A DNA stretch of 64,000 bases. Origin: Candolleomyces eurysporus (lineage: Eukaryota; Basidiomycota; Agaricomycetes; Agaricales; Psathyrellaceae). Positions 45,081 to 56,755 of the stretch are shown here, one piece after another. A program made the position numbers and the translations under genes. The number at the start of each line of letters is the position of its first letter. Within the stretch, counting starts at the first letter, position 1. The notes under the pieces are model-generated. The model saw nothing but the letters and a program-made list of their open reading frames with translations. It was not told the DNA's origin and ran no database searches. The stretch covers positions 47,613 to 111,612 of the forward strand of contig JANBPK010001202.1 in the NCBI GenBank assembly GCA_027579435.1. The letters run 5' to 3'.

Positions 45081-45746
45081 ATGGCTCCCAAGGAACCTAC
45101 CAGAGCTCAACTCTCCTCGAAGCTATCGTACCAACAGCATACGCCTGCATTTCTCCTGAAACTGCAAAATCGCATGGCAGGAGGTGCTGATGAGGATGAA
45201 GACGATGACGAATTTGAATACGTTGGCAATGGGCGCGAACCCATACCTAAACGGCCAAGGCCGGCAATACCAGAGAGACCTGCAGATGACCCTGGCAGCG
45301 CTGACGAGGATGATAGAGACGAGGGGCCTCAGATAGTGGTGTTGAAAGAGGGTAAACATCTGACGGCGCGAGAGGTTGAAAACGTTAAACGGAAAGGTGA
45401 GTAAATTATGTGTATTACTCGCAACAAAGACCTCACACTCTCGATTGCTATAGAGAAGGGTCTTCCTCCCTTGCCAGACCCGGAGGTTGAGCCAGATAAT
45501 AAGGCTGATGAGGATGCCAAATCGTCGAAGAAGCCAGCAACTTCGACAGGGAAATCCCAATCCCAAGGACTCAACTTCTCATCTTCGTCAAAATCTACCG
45601 GCAACTCGAAAACAGCGGCTAAACGCAAGGCTGTTGGCCAACTTGACGAAGACGAAGGTGACGAAAAGAAAGAGGGCAAGTCCCATGGAAAGAAAAAGGC
45701 CAAGAAGCAAAATAAGAAGCTGCTGTCCTTTGACGATGATGCCTAA
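45081..45746 (+). CDS. DUF4604 family protein
   Basis: Exon 1 45081-45396, intron 45397-45453, exon 2 45454-45746; 202 aa. It begins LSSKLSYQQHTPAFLLKLQN, has an acidic stretch, a conserved GPQIVVLKEGKHLTAREVEN block, a Pro/Ser/Lys-rich region and ends in the typical KKKAKKQNKKLLSFDDDA tail. The composition (acidic, Lys-rich, no Cys) fits a disordered nuclear protein; the family's role is not established. Two 5' fragments of this gene at 39886 and 42396 show it was repeatedly co-duplicated with the NLR genes but kept only here. Confidence 0.88.
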
Positions 45747-46823
45747 TGTTCATCCATCTAATATCATCCATGGTACGACTTTGCTTCTGCTTTTGCTGGG
45801 TATGTGTGAGGGATGATGATTCACCTTTCCCCTCGAAGAACTCGGAAGCCTTTATGCATTATGGCTAGGGATTTGCTATTGCAGAAAGTCAATGACCAGG
45901 GTAGCGTGGTCCGGTCACCGGTCTCTTCCCCATAGCCTCGATGTCCCCACAGCTCCACCGCAGCTCGGCACACCTCCATACGATGTCAGATCTGCGAGAA
46001 TGCTTTCACTCGTCGGCGTCTTACCGCCACTCTTAAAGCTAAAGCTTAAAGAGTCCCGACGGCCGAACCATTCCTTCCATCGGTCACCGCGGGTTTCGAA
46101 TCTTTTCGACTTGCGCTCTTCTCAATTGAACAGCCAGCGATCTGCCTCTGTCAATGCAACACGGCTAGGCATATTCGGTTCTCGAACTTCCTTTGTTAGC
46201 AGCGTATTATCTACTACCTACTTAGATAGCCTGGCCAGAACTGGCATAAGCAATGGGATACACACTCTGCCTGACAGCCGACTTTGCGGTGCCCTCGTTG
46301 CTTCGACTGAATTCTCGCTTGTAGCCACTGCGGCTCTTCGGCGATCAGAAATTCGATGGACCCTTTGAGGACAGGTAACAGAAGGTTGATCTGGTTCTCC
46401 CATGTCGCCCTTCAATCGCTCAGATTGACCAACTGGGACATGCTATCACGACATATCTATGCGACGAAACTGGAAATTGTCTAGAACTGTACGTCAATTG
46501 AAGTCACGATGGACACTTCGACTCGGATTCCGTTGGGGAAACCGTTTCGGCTGGCAGAAAGCAGGGCTCATTAGTAATCGAAAGGAAGGCTTCCGGGTGG
46601 GCGGGAAAGGGTCGCCTGTGCTTGTTTCCATACTACAAAAGGGGGCCCACTTCTAGTGGTATGTATCTCTCGTCCTTTCCTCCCCCACCGTTCCTGACCC
46701 CGTTCCCTGGCAGAGGTTGCTGTAGACAAATACTCGTCGTAGAGCTCACGTTCACTCTACTGACGTCCAACCTCTCTTGGTTGCTCTACCTACCCTGAGA
46801 TACGACCGACTAACGACCTTGCC
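45747..46823. other. Intergenic, no gene seen
   Basis: Short frames only; no splice-supported exon or known motif. Confidence 0.4.
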
Positions 46824-48837
46824 ATGACTGCTACGCAAAATATTGACGAAGAAACCCCATTGTTGACCAATGGTCAATCGAAGAAACCCACTCCATTGCC
46901 ATGGACTCAATTCTCGATCGTTCTCTTCCTTCAGTTAGCTGAACCCCTCACTTCGAATGTTATTTATCCTTTCATGCCCCAGGTACGCTAGTCATTCCAG
47001 TTCAAAGTAATCTTCGCTCTGTCTGACTCCTCCCTTCCTCTACCATGCACTCACATAGCTCATCCGGGATTTGGGGGTTACGAATGGGAACGATGCAGCC
47101 GTAGGGTATTATGTCGGCATGATGGTGCGCAATCTGTTCCTTACAGGCTCCTCCACCGGATTGACGGCCGTTGGTTAGCAATCTATCTTCTTTCTGACGC
47201 AAGCTTTTACCGTTCTCCACTGGGCCCGGCTGTCCGATACGATTGGCCGGAAACCTGTGATTCTGGTCGGCCTTTCTGGTCTGACAGTATCTATGTATTG
47301 CTTCGGACTGTCTCGTACATTCTGGGGCCTGGTATTGAGGTGAGCATTTCATTTCCTCATGTCGCTCCGACTCGCTCCTCATGCTGTTCATCGGAATCTT
47401 AGCCGAAGCTTGAGCGGAGCATTGAGTGAGTCATTTGGTGCAGATTTTCCTATTTGGTGACTCTTATACCCGCATCTTATAGACGGAAATATCGGGGTTA
47501 TCAAAAGGTCAGGGGTTTCCATATCTCTCTTGTCAAATGAGCAATGTGCTGACATCTTTGACCAATTAGCATGATGGCGGAATTGACGGACGAAACTAAC
47601 CTGGCTCAAGTTCGTGTGCCCCATTCCCTCGTTCATTGCGTCATTCTGATCCTGAAACTGCACTCTTCAGGCTTATGCTTACATGCCAATAGCGTGGTCT
47701 ACGGGCTGCACGGTGAGTCAACAATCATGTCCACTATCCCCAGCTAGGTCTCGAGCCAAACAAACTTTTAGGTGGGCCCGATAATCGGAGGCTCGCTTTC
47801 ACGACCTCATGAGCAATATCCTTGGTTGTTCGGGGACAGCGAATTCCACAAAAAATATCCATACTTCTTGGCCTGCTCCATACCTGCAACCTTTTCTGCC
47901 GTTGCTTGGCTCGTCACGTACCGATACCTCAAGGAAACGCACTCCAACCCAACTCCAGTCAAACAATTCCTCGGAATCGAGAAAAAGCCTCTCATAGACG
48001 ACGACAGTGACAGCGACAGTGACAGTGTAGACTCGCAGAAAGCTAAAGAAGAGAGACCGGGTTCTCTGCGTTCATTGCTTACACCCCGAGTAACCGTCGC
48101 AGCTACGAACTACGCCTTCCTCTCCCTTGTTGACATCGCGTTCCGTGCTATCCAGCCTGTCTTCCTATCCACGCCTATAGAGCTCGGAGGGCTTGGCCTA
48201 AGCCCAGCGAGGATCGGGAGCGTCCTTTCTATGTTTGGCATCCTGAATGGGTTCTTCCAGGTGTTCTTCTTTGCTGCTATCCACAACCGATTCGGCTCGA
48301 AGCGGACTTTCATGATGGGGATTGCGTCTGCTGTGCCCTTGTTTGTTTGTTACCCGCTGATGAGTGTGATTGCGCAGAGGCAAGGGCTGAGTTTCTTGGT
48401 GTGGGTTTTGGTGTACGCTCAGATTGCGCTTTCTATTGGAATCAGCCTGTCGTATGGTGAGTGTCGTTCCACTTGATTTGCGATTGTTTTGTGCTAACGA
48501 GATCTGTCAGGCTCCATCTTCATCTTCATCACTGCTGCATCGCCGAATCGTGCGTCGCTCGGAGCGACCAATGGGTTGTGCCAGGTACGTGCCCATTGGG
48601 TCAGCCGTTCGAAACCTCACATTGCTCATCTCAATCCCTTTCCTTTCCTTCCATTTATAGATGACTGTGAGCGTGATGAGAGCCATTGGGCCCGCAGCGG
48701 CCAACTCTCTCTTCTCCGTCTCGATAGAAAAGGGTCTCCTCGGAGGGTGGTTGGTCTACTATGTCCTCCTCGCGACGACATTCGTGACTTTATTCGTCGG
48801 AACCTTCCTTCCGCAAAAGTTGTGGACCCAGAATTGA
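46824..48837 (+). CDS. Major facilitator superfamily transporter
   Basis: Ten exons: 46824-46982, 47059-47124, 47179-47339, 47403-47425, 47483-47507, 47570-47609, 47671-47712, 47772-48456, 48511-48584 and 48661-48837. They give 483 aa. The N-terminus holds DEETPLL, a dileucine-like acidic sorting signal, then membrane segments typical of 12-TM MFS proteins. The loop-2 signature LSDTIGRKPVILVGLSG is present, and a Ser/Asp-rich central loop (DDDSDSDSDSVDSQ) separates the halves. It resembles fungal drug/multidrug-type (tetracycline-resistance-like) MFS proteins; the substrate is unknown. Three exons are only 23-40 nt. Confidence 0.92.
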
Positions 48838-50500
48838 ATCATGCTGGAAGTCCACCCAGCGCTTGTGTATACTCCTTAGATACTTACATGTGTACACCAT
48901 CTGTCTTTCTCATACACAACACACTCCGTTGTTAAACAACTTCGACTGATAGTGTTGAACGAGTGAGAGCGCTCGTCCGGACGCTGACGTTAGCTGAGAG
49001 TCGAACANTTTTTTATGTAGGNTTTCGTTTCTTCGAGCTGAGCTCATTGCAAAAAGCTCACGAAAGATCGATTGGGAATATCAATATCAGGTACGTACGA
49101 AACGAGAGGGAGAGCGAGCGAACGCTAGAGAGAGAATCGTTGGTGTTGGAATTGTCAACCGAAACCAGTAAGCTTGTTTGTTTCTCTTGGTAAAAAGACG
49201 TACAAGAGTCTGCAAGAGGACTAGGGAGGGGAGAGCGAAGAGAGAAAGAGTCGAAACGGTATAGAGGTCGGCCTGAGAGAGTGCGATCATAGTGCGAGAC
49301 GAGCAGAGCCTAAGAGAGAGAAAGAGAGAGGGAGAGGGTCAATTTGAGAGTACTTGCTGCAGCAGGAGGTATGAACAATCATGCACCTCTGGGATCTCTC
49401 CCTTCACTCAACCCTCCGCTTTTTCGGAAAATCCGACGTCGACTAACGCCCTCTCCTTACAGAGAGAATGATATCTTCCCCCATCGACTCGAAGAGTATG
49501 ATGGTTCACGAGACTACTCCTGACGCCTCATAAACTTGTAAGAATAGAGTTGAAATCGTAATGGAATTTTCGAGATGTAAATACAGAGACCGTTTTAAGT
49601 AGTACCACATGCTGTGGTGCAACTCAACTGAAGACAGCCGAGTCGAGTGAAGACTAGTTACGTGCCTACCAAAAAGTTCGAATGCCCATCGGAACGGGTG
49701 GATAGCACCCTTTTATGTTCTAGCCGCTTCCGATGTCGCCAGAACTGATGCAATACCTTGGTGGAGAAGCTCCGAGCGTCTATTTACTCGCAGGCAAGGT
49801 CACAGTACTAAAGAGTCCGAGTTGAGGCTGCGTTGAAGTTACTTACTAGTGATTTCAGATGGGAGCTCTGATGCTTCCATTTCCCACTTCCTCCGCAGAA
49901 AGGGCGGTATTGGTGCGAGTGCCATCACTTCTCTTCGAGTTGCCTGTTCCAAGGAGGCAAAACGACGGTGAGCGAGTAACTCAAAAAGTCGGGTTAGATA
50001 AAGACAAAAAGGCAAGCCATGTAGAGTAGAGAACTTAGGAGGACACAATCGATATGGGAGAAGAGTTTGAAGAGTCCGGGATTAGGAAAGGGCGACATCG
50101 AGATTGACAAGTCAATCTTACGGTTTGCCTGAGTCGATCCTGGGGCGCTAATTCGGTTGGAAGGACAATCCCCGGATCAATAAGAAGTTACGTGAGCAAC
50201 GGATGTTCATGGGTAGTAGGGCGACTTTACAGTTCCACATACCGTGCTGGCTGAGTTGACAAGTTAGGAACCCCCGCCTGAGTTCCTAAAGCATTTGGAT
50301 GGGGCAATTGGGCGAAAGTGACATGCCTAGGACTACCGAACACCGTGCTGTTTTAAAGTACTGTGGGCGCTTATCTGGATTGTTGAAGGCAATGCATGGA
50401 ATGGAAGCCGAAGTGCAAGAAACAGGGCAATACTGCGACCTGAACTGCATCGTACAAATAGGAACCTATACAAATAATTTCAATCTCTCACCTATCCGTA
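48838..50500. other. 1.7 kb intergenic with A/G-rich simple sequence
   Basis: No gene seen. Positions about 49095-49345 are A/G-rich simple sequence (GAGAGAGCGAGCG, GAGAGAGAAAGAGAGAG). Ns at 49008 and 49022 border T runs. Confidence 0.5.
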
Positions 50501-52314
50501 ATGATCCTCCTCTTCCTCACTCTTCACCACCTATACGACCTTGCCTCCTCTGCCCCAACGGGATGCGTAAACGCCACTACGCTCGAGTCCGTTGACTGTT
50601 CCGGGGTAGAGGTCTACGGGACAAACTACAGGTCGACTGCTCAGATTGTCACGAGCTCCATTTCAACCCTATTACTTTGCACCTGGTTCACGCTCCACCC
50701 TGACGTTCGTCACCGGTATTCGACTTGGAGGGAGAGTGTTAAGAGGAAACTGGAGCTGTTTGTGTGGACGCTGCTGATGCCGGAGCTAGTCATGATGTGG
50801 GCATGCAACCAGTGGTTTGGGGCGCGAGAAATCCGCAAAAACATGGGTAGGACTGGATACACTCTGTCTTGCACAATACCGGGCTGACTTCTTTCGGGGA
50901 GGTGGTGAATGGAGTACGGTTGAAGGTCATTTCCTTCAAATGGGGGGTATCCAGTTCACATCCAAAGGGGTAGGCTTGATATTCGACCTTAAAGAGGTAA
51001 TGCACCCAACAAGCAAGTTCCGATCTCACTGTATCGTTTTTCGGGGCCTGTCCTCTGAGCGCGACGATGGCTCGGAAGGCAATAATGAGTCGAGGGGCAG
51101 CGATGAATTGGAGGGCAATGATGAGTCGGATGGGTCACCTCAGGATGACAATCGGTCGGTGTGGTCTGACAGTGAGTCGGCGCGGTCTGTGCGGAATTAC
51201 CAAAATTTCCTTGCTATGCGTAGAGAACTTCAAAGCCTCCACAGACACGTAACCCTGGAGGGGATCACAGATCGCAGCAAAAGCGACGCGCTGTCCAAGA
51301 CGATTGTTCTCATTCAAACAGCCTGGTTCACAGCTCAGTGCATCGCCAGAGCAGCCCAGGGTCTGGCAATTACTGAGCTGGAAATTGTCACTCTTGCATA
51401 TACTGCGCTAAACGGAGTGATGTACTTCTTTTGGTGGAACAAGCCCCTCGACGTTCAATACCCCGTTGTGATAGAGCTTGACCATGGCTGGGCCGGCCGA
51501 GAAAATACAGGTGAGTTCAATGCTATGAATTCAGACTCAAGCCCAGACCTGAACCTGGACTTGTGCTCAGAAACTTACCTCTTGGCTGAATTGGGGGTTA
51601 CCAAACCGGAAGGGAACATAAGCACAGAGCGCCGCTCCATTTTCTATGCCAGTTTCCAATCAGGTTCGTTCTAGCCAATGTTACTCCTTTCTCTCCTTGT
51701 ACAACTGAGACTGATTCAGGTCCCTAGCCATAGAATGGTACGCTGAGCTTAGGGCCTACTTATCGAGTCTTCGCAACAACCTTCGCTGGAATCTGAGGGA
51801 CTGTTAGTTTCAATATTTTCATCAAACCTCAACAGAGCCTAACCGTTGCAAAACAGTCGGACCATATTTTGTCCATGCAACCTTCCAATTAAGTGGCCTT
51901 GATACCTTCGGCTCTGGAAACTTCAAGAGCTATACAAAACATTGCAACTCAGTGTACATTTCCGCCACCGCGGTCACTGTTCTTGCGTCGCTGTTTGGCG
52001 CGGTTCATTGCATCAGCTGGTCATTCACTTTTCCCAGCTCCGCTTTGCAGACAGTCTGGAGAATCTGCTCAATGTTTATCACCTTCTCTCCAATGTTTCT
52101 AGCAGTTATGCCAGCATTATTCTGGTACCACTACAGCAGGACGCAGAGCCCGCCCATGTGGCGAGTTCGGTATCTGATGCCCCTCTATATCCTAGCCCCG
52201 CTTTATATAGTCGCTCGCATCATTCTTCTTGCCATTGCTTTACATAGTCTTTCTACCATTCCTGCCACAGGCCACCACTCCATCGAGTGGACTGACTTTA
52301 TACCGCACATTTAG
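50501..52314 (+). CDS. Multi-pass membrane protein of an Agaricomycete-type family
   Basis: Model: exons 50501-50846, 50902-51663, 51728-51802 and 51857-52314, about 546 aa with all phases consistent. It has a signal-like start (MILLFLTLHHLYDLASSAP), hydrophobic segments near VTSSISTLLLCTWFTLHPDVRHRY, and a soluble acidic Ser/Glu insert. AQCIARAAQGLAITELEIVTLAY and FFWWNKPLDV blocks follow, then several C-terminal membrane segments (SATAVTVLASLFGAVHCISW, YLMPLYILAPLYIVARIILL). I know similar sequences as a large, uncharacterised family of mushroom-forming fungi. The region 51510-51660 may hold another small intron. Confidence 0.7.
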
Positions 52315-53038
52315 TGTTCTACCTTTGTCTCTACTACTTGATATATATATATTTTCAATTTCTCACATATCTATCACCATTGTGTAGCTCTAGCTTATAT
52401 CGTTGCTCTATTCTGCTGAATGTACTTATGCCTTACCTACTTTGAACCCACTCCCAAATTTGAATTCAATTTAGTGACTGGCCATCATGACCATAAAATA
52501 TTGTACTCTTCTTGTACACCCGTCGTTAGACCCATGATCGTATCTGTAAGCAATTTAGTGGTCGTTCGTATTCGAACCTCCCACCGGCGTAGGACATCAA
52601 CGAAACGTCCTGGACATGAAATGGGCTCAAGTGAAGGAGCGCAAGATAAGTGTCGACTTGAACTTTTCAAAAGTCACTACACCAACTTTCTTGAAGAAAG
52701 CGGGCCTGTGCTTTGCTATCACTAAATACTCGATCCATTTCACTACAAGTCCCCACCTTTTCATATGAACTCAGGCCTGCCAGAACTGTACCAGTTGATG
52801 TTTAAAAACTACGATCCATATCCAGGTAAAAGATTCAGGCCAGGAACGGTGATGTCCACCTATGGTTACATCTGACGGTGTGCGGATAAAATTACAAAGA
52901 GTAAAGGAATGAAGAGCACAAGAGGGCTAGGCAAAAATCATAACGTAGTGAAAAGTGTCGAGGCCGAGTGAAGCGAGCATTCAAAGGCCAGCATCAGAGT
53001 GCAGGGCAGGGCAAACAGCTCAGCCGTTGAGGCCTCAC
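52315..53038. other. Intergenic, no gene seen
   Basis: A/T-rich just after the membrane-protein gene, then no supported exon before the minus-strand gene end at 53039. Confidence 0.4.
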
Positions 53039-54010
53039 TCACTGCGAGGCGGTTAGCGGTGCCGTCTGTCTCTGACCTGCCATCCCATTGATCGGACCCG
53101 CTGAGGGTGAGGTGTGATTCTGAGGGTGGACAATCCAGGATAATGTGAACGTACCCGGACCTCTGAAGCGCTTCTCATATTCCTCCCTCCATGCTACTTG
53201 GTAATCCTCTACCGTGGACCATCAGTCATAAGAATAACAGAAGGGAGATGAAGGCTGACCAGGGATGCGAGCACCTCCCGGTCCATTTTCGATCCAGAAC
53301 TTTGCTTCAAATGTAGCAGACGCAGATAGTTGTTCAACATTGACTGCCAGCTCGAGAAGGGCGACACTCAGCATGACATCGTGCCAGAGCTGCGTATACT
53401 CGTTCCTGGCGCACCCGCCCCGAATCTTCTTGGAGCAGTCGTCGATCATGCTCGCTGCCTCTTGGACAGCTTTATCACCCACAGTCCCATACTCTGGAGT
53501 GCTCCTTTCACTGGGATTCCACCGTCAGCACGCTCACACATTTGCACTTGCTGCTGCCAGTGTCTTACATGAACTACAAGAAGTGTCAGTTCCTTGAAAA
53601 TATAGCTGACAAGAGAAATATTACCATTCCTCCTATAGGAACCAAAGAGGTCAAGTTCGAAGTCATCATGGTCGCCATGGTGTGAGGAAATGCTCTTGTT
53701 TCGCCTGCAAGTTGAGAGAAACGTGTTGTCACAGACGGTGACAAGTCAGCGACGTCAATATACTTTGTGACACGGCCAGGCCGGAACGGATCGTTCACAA
53801 AAGGACCTCCAACACACCAGTTCCTTGCTGAGCCATGGCAGAGCTGACCTGGGACCGCAGTGAGGGGTCTGATCACTCTCCATGAAACTGTAGCTACCCA
53901 TCGTCGAGCCTCGAATTCAGGGCCTTGAAGGCAGCCACGAGGAAGATCTAGTAATATAAGAGATACGCAAGGTGATAAGACGAATACCATCCACACCAAA
54001 TCCACATCTC
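53039..54010 (-). CDS. Hypothetical protein, gene model incomplete at 5' end
   Basis: Two 3' exons are firm on the minus strand. 53510-53260 includes VGDKAVQEAASMIDDCSKKI and YTQLWHDVMLSVALLELAVNVEQLSASA. A 51-nt intron follows, then 53208-53039 (DYQVAWREEYEKRFRGPGTF ... stop). Upstream, 53586-54005 is open for ~140 codons (VTKYIDVADLSPSVTTRFSQ) and probably contains further exons, but I cannot join it in frame to the 53510 exon. The family is unknown to me; the long hydrophobic helix in the middle could be amphipathic or membrane-bound. Confidence 0.5.
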
Positions 54011-54129
54011 ACGTTCAAGAACAAGTTCACTGGATCGATCTTTAGAGAGTAAAGAAATTATTATTGTTCGCATTAAAACCCCAGAAAGTATCTCCAAATC
54101 AAAAACATAACAACTATTCTACGAGTACT

Positions 54130-54560
54130 CTAGTCGAGCTCATCAAATTCATACTCTCGCGAGAAGAGATCCTCCACATCCTCGAGATCACGGCGGCTGC
54201 GCTGCTTGTAGTCCCGGTGAGCGGACTTCTTGGCAGTGAGGACAGCGCAGGGGGTGGGTGCGGCCGTGACGGTTCGGCGGATGGTGGTGTNGCCCGTCCT
54301 TGCCCTTCTTCTTGTTCTCCTTGAGGATGAGACCCTTGGCAAGAGCCTTCTTGGGGGGGAGGAGTGATGGCCATCCAGTCTGCGGAGGCGGTCTTGCTCG
54401 CAGCGGTGCCGGTGGCAGCAGCAGTGGTGGTGGTCTTGGAGGCAGAGGTGGTGGTGGAGGTCGCGGAGGTAGTGGAAGTGGTGGTGGTGGTGGACGGAGT
54501 AGTGCGTCGTCGTCGTCAAGAAAGGGGAAGGGGAAGAGTAAGGCAGATAGGAAGACTGCA
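54130..54560 (-). CDS. Low-complexity Thr-rich protein with basic/acidic C-terminus (frame disturbed)
   Basis: The C-terminus is convincing: KKALAKGLILKENKKKGKDG, then (ignoring the N at 54291) HTTIRRTVTAAP, KKSAHRDYKQRSRRDLEDVE and a final SREYEFDELD before the stop at 54132-54130. Upstream, one frame is Thr/Ser/Ala-rich ending ADWMAITPPP and would join if the 7-C run at 54353-54359 lost one base. Another frame is Pro-rich and joins without change. The start is not determined. Function unknown. Confidence 0.45.
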
Positions 54561-55015
54561 AGTGGGTCGGATGGTGCGTGAGCAGGCGGGCGGGTAGGTG
54601 GGAGGAAGGATCTAGCGACTGGTTGCGTTGGACATTGTACTCCACGATCATATACCGTAGATTGATGCATGATACCAAGAAAAGAGAAGAATAAAAATGG
54701 GAAAATTATGGTCAATAAAACCGCGAGATGGGAAGTTGAGGCACTCAGTGTTCAGGTCACAGACTAAACAGGGCTGCAGGTTGGTGTAAAACAAATGGAA
54801 TCGAACTGAACGACGTAGCCCTCATCCGAAATACCTCATCGTAATAATTGCAACCATCGTTGTCGGTACCCACCTTCATCCATGAAACGGGAGCAAACCC
54901 AAAGCAGAGCCCGGGACCTGTCTCAGAAAAATCATGTCTAAGCTCGTCCTGAACTTTGATCACTCCCACTCAAAAGCGAAACACATCGTGCCAGTATTCT
55001 TCAACCCCAACCACC

Positions 55016-55990
55016 ATGTCGCTAGAGTCTATTGTCCCGCCCCGGTTCCTATCTCTGTGGATGAAGCGTAAAATCGCACAAAATCAACTTCCCAAAGCGA
55101 TCCTAGGGTTGCTTGAATTCGGTCGGCAGCCAACCCCTGCGCTGTCCGCCAAGAAACGCCGGTTGACACCGTCTGTCAAAGACCAGGTCTAAGACCAAAA
55201 CCGGGTGAGATGCGAGATGTCCTTTCAATATTCTCTTGTGTGCATAATAACTTCACGGGTTCGCAGACACAAATCAAATTGAATCTGTCTCACAAAGGAC
55301 GCATACAGAAGTCGTTGACGAAGCCGATACTTCGACCTCCGATGCCGCAAACGAGGAAGATTTCTCAGGATGGTCTCCCGATAGCAAAGACGGCGGTGGA
55401 CCAGATTATTTCGTCATGGACGGTGGGCGTTTCTTGGTCCACGCAGAGTACGCTCGAATCTTTGAGCAGTTGCAGCTCTTGGTCGAATGTTGAGAAGTCC
55501 AATGGGCCGAGATACCTGCCCTGCGAACCGTGTGGGCAAAGCCGAGGTTTGTTTTTATTACAGGGCATCCTGGAATTAGTAAGAAGCGTCTTGTTACGGC
55601 GAGTGATATTTTCTCACTCAAATTCATTAGGAAAGACGCTTTGGGCTCGGTATGCGGCCAGTCGCTGTGTCGCTGAATCACGACCATTTGTCTGGTTCCA
55701 TGAATCCAAGTCCCCCGTCCTCGTCACCACCGATGGGTATTTCGAGCTGGCCGAGCGTTGGATCGAATACATCAAGTCCGACGCTTTTCTGTGGACCTTC
55801 TTCGACTCTGATTCGCAGAATTTATTCCACCTCTTCGCCAAACCGAATCCGCTGGTCATCCTCTTCACCACTTCTCCATCTCAAAAATAGTATAATTGGT
55901 ATAAAATCCAAAAGCACACGCGACAGAGCACGATCGTGATGAATCCTTGGACGAGATGAGAAATTCTTCGAATGTACGTTGTCCATTCTC
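55016..55990 (+). pseudogene. Degenerate P-loop protein of an Agaricomycete family, copy 1
   Basis: Starting at ATG 55016 a short frame is followed, across a putative intron, by DYFVMDGGRFLVHAEYARIF. FVFITGHPGISKK comes next, where a normal Walker A would be GxPGxGK[ST]. Near the end is VMNPWT followed by a stop. In-frame stops occur at several points (for instance after LLVEC), so no continuous protein results. The family (ITGHPGIGKT...MNPW) is common in mushroom-forming fungi. A related, inverted relic lies at 59145-59740. Confidence 0.65.
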
Positions 55991-56755
55991 GGGTTAGTAA
56001 CCAAGGTTGGCTTCAAAATCGAAGGCGTTCCACGAGATACACAGTGACCCGAGAGTCGCCAATTTCTACCGCAAATGCGAAGGAGTTCCGTATTTTCGGG
56101 GCTTTCCTCCAGGAATGCATGATTGACGACCAGTCATCGACAAAGACAGACTCTGTGGACAGCGATTTCTCATAATCTCCCGATGGAGGCGATATTCCAC
56201 TCTCCTTGATCGCCTGGGAATCNTTTTTTGAAAGCTTGTTGCGNTTTTACTGTAATGTACGTGCCGTCTAGTCCTCTATCTCTTCGATTGGACGACTGTG
56301 ACTTTTATCTTTATGCATCATGACTATCATTGACGTAGACGTTCGCATCAGCGGTTGACTACCTGAGAGTCGGCTTCGAGAGTCCTCTTCTAAGGTCCTT
56401 GCACTTGTTGGCCTAGCTAGATTATTGGATTAGAACGAGAATTGTATCATTCCGCTTCAGCAACCTTTTTCCAGCACGGAGGTTCCCAAAGTTTTCTACC
56501 CAGTAGACAGATCTTGGCTTGAAATTTCAGGGAATCTGGGCCGGGGCGAGAGAAAATAGAGAAATTGACACATACTGATCGTGAGGAGATGGATATCTGA
56601 CTCGCTCAACTCTCAACGTGCTTGCCTCGCGTCGGCTTTTCACACGTCGGCTGAGTCAGAGGCGCGCCGCGTGGGAGCATCCCGAGATGAGATCCAAATA
56701 CAGCCATGGTCGGCGAAGGCTGAACTTGAACCACCACCACCACCTCACCATCGCC
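55991..56755. other. Intergenic, no gene seen
   Basis: Short frames only, with Ns at 56223 and 56244 beside T runs. Confidence 0.4.

Noticed and set aside
54188..54715. Long proline- and histidine-rich frames on the minus strand
   Set aside because: They come from GGT/CCA triplet-like repeats. The low-complexity part reads in all frames, so only the non-repetitive C-terminus was used.
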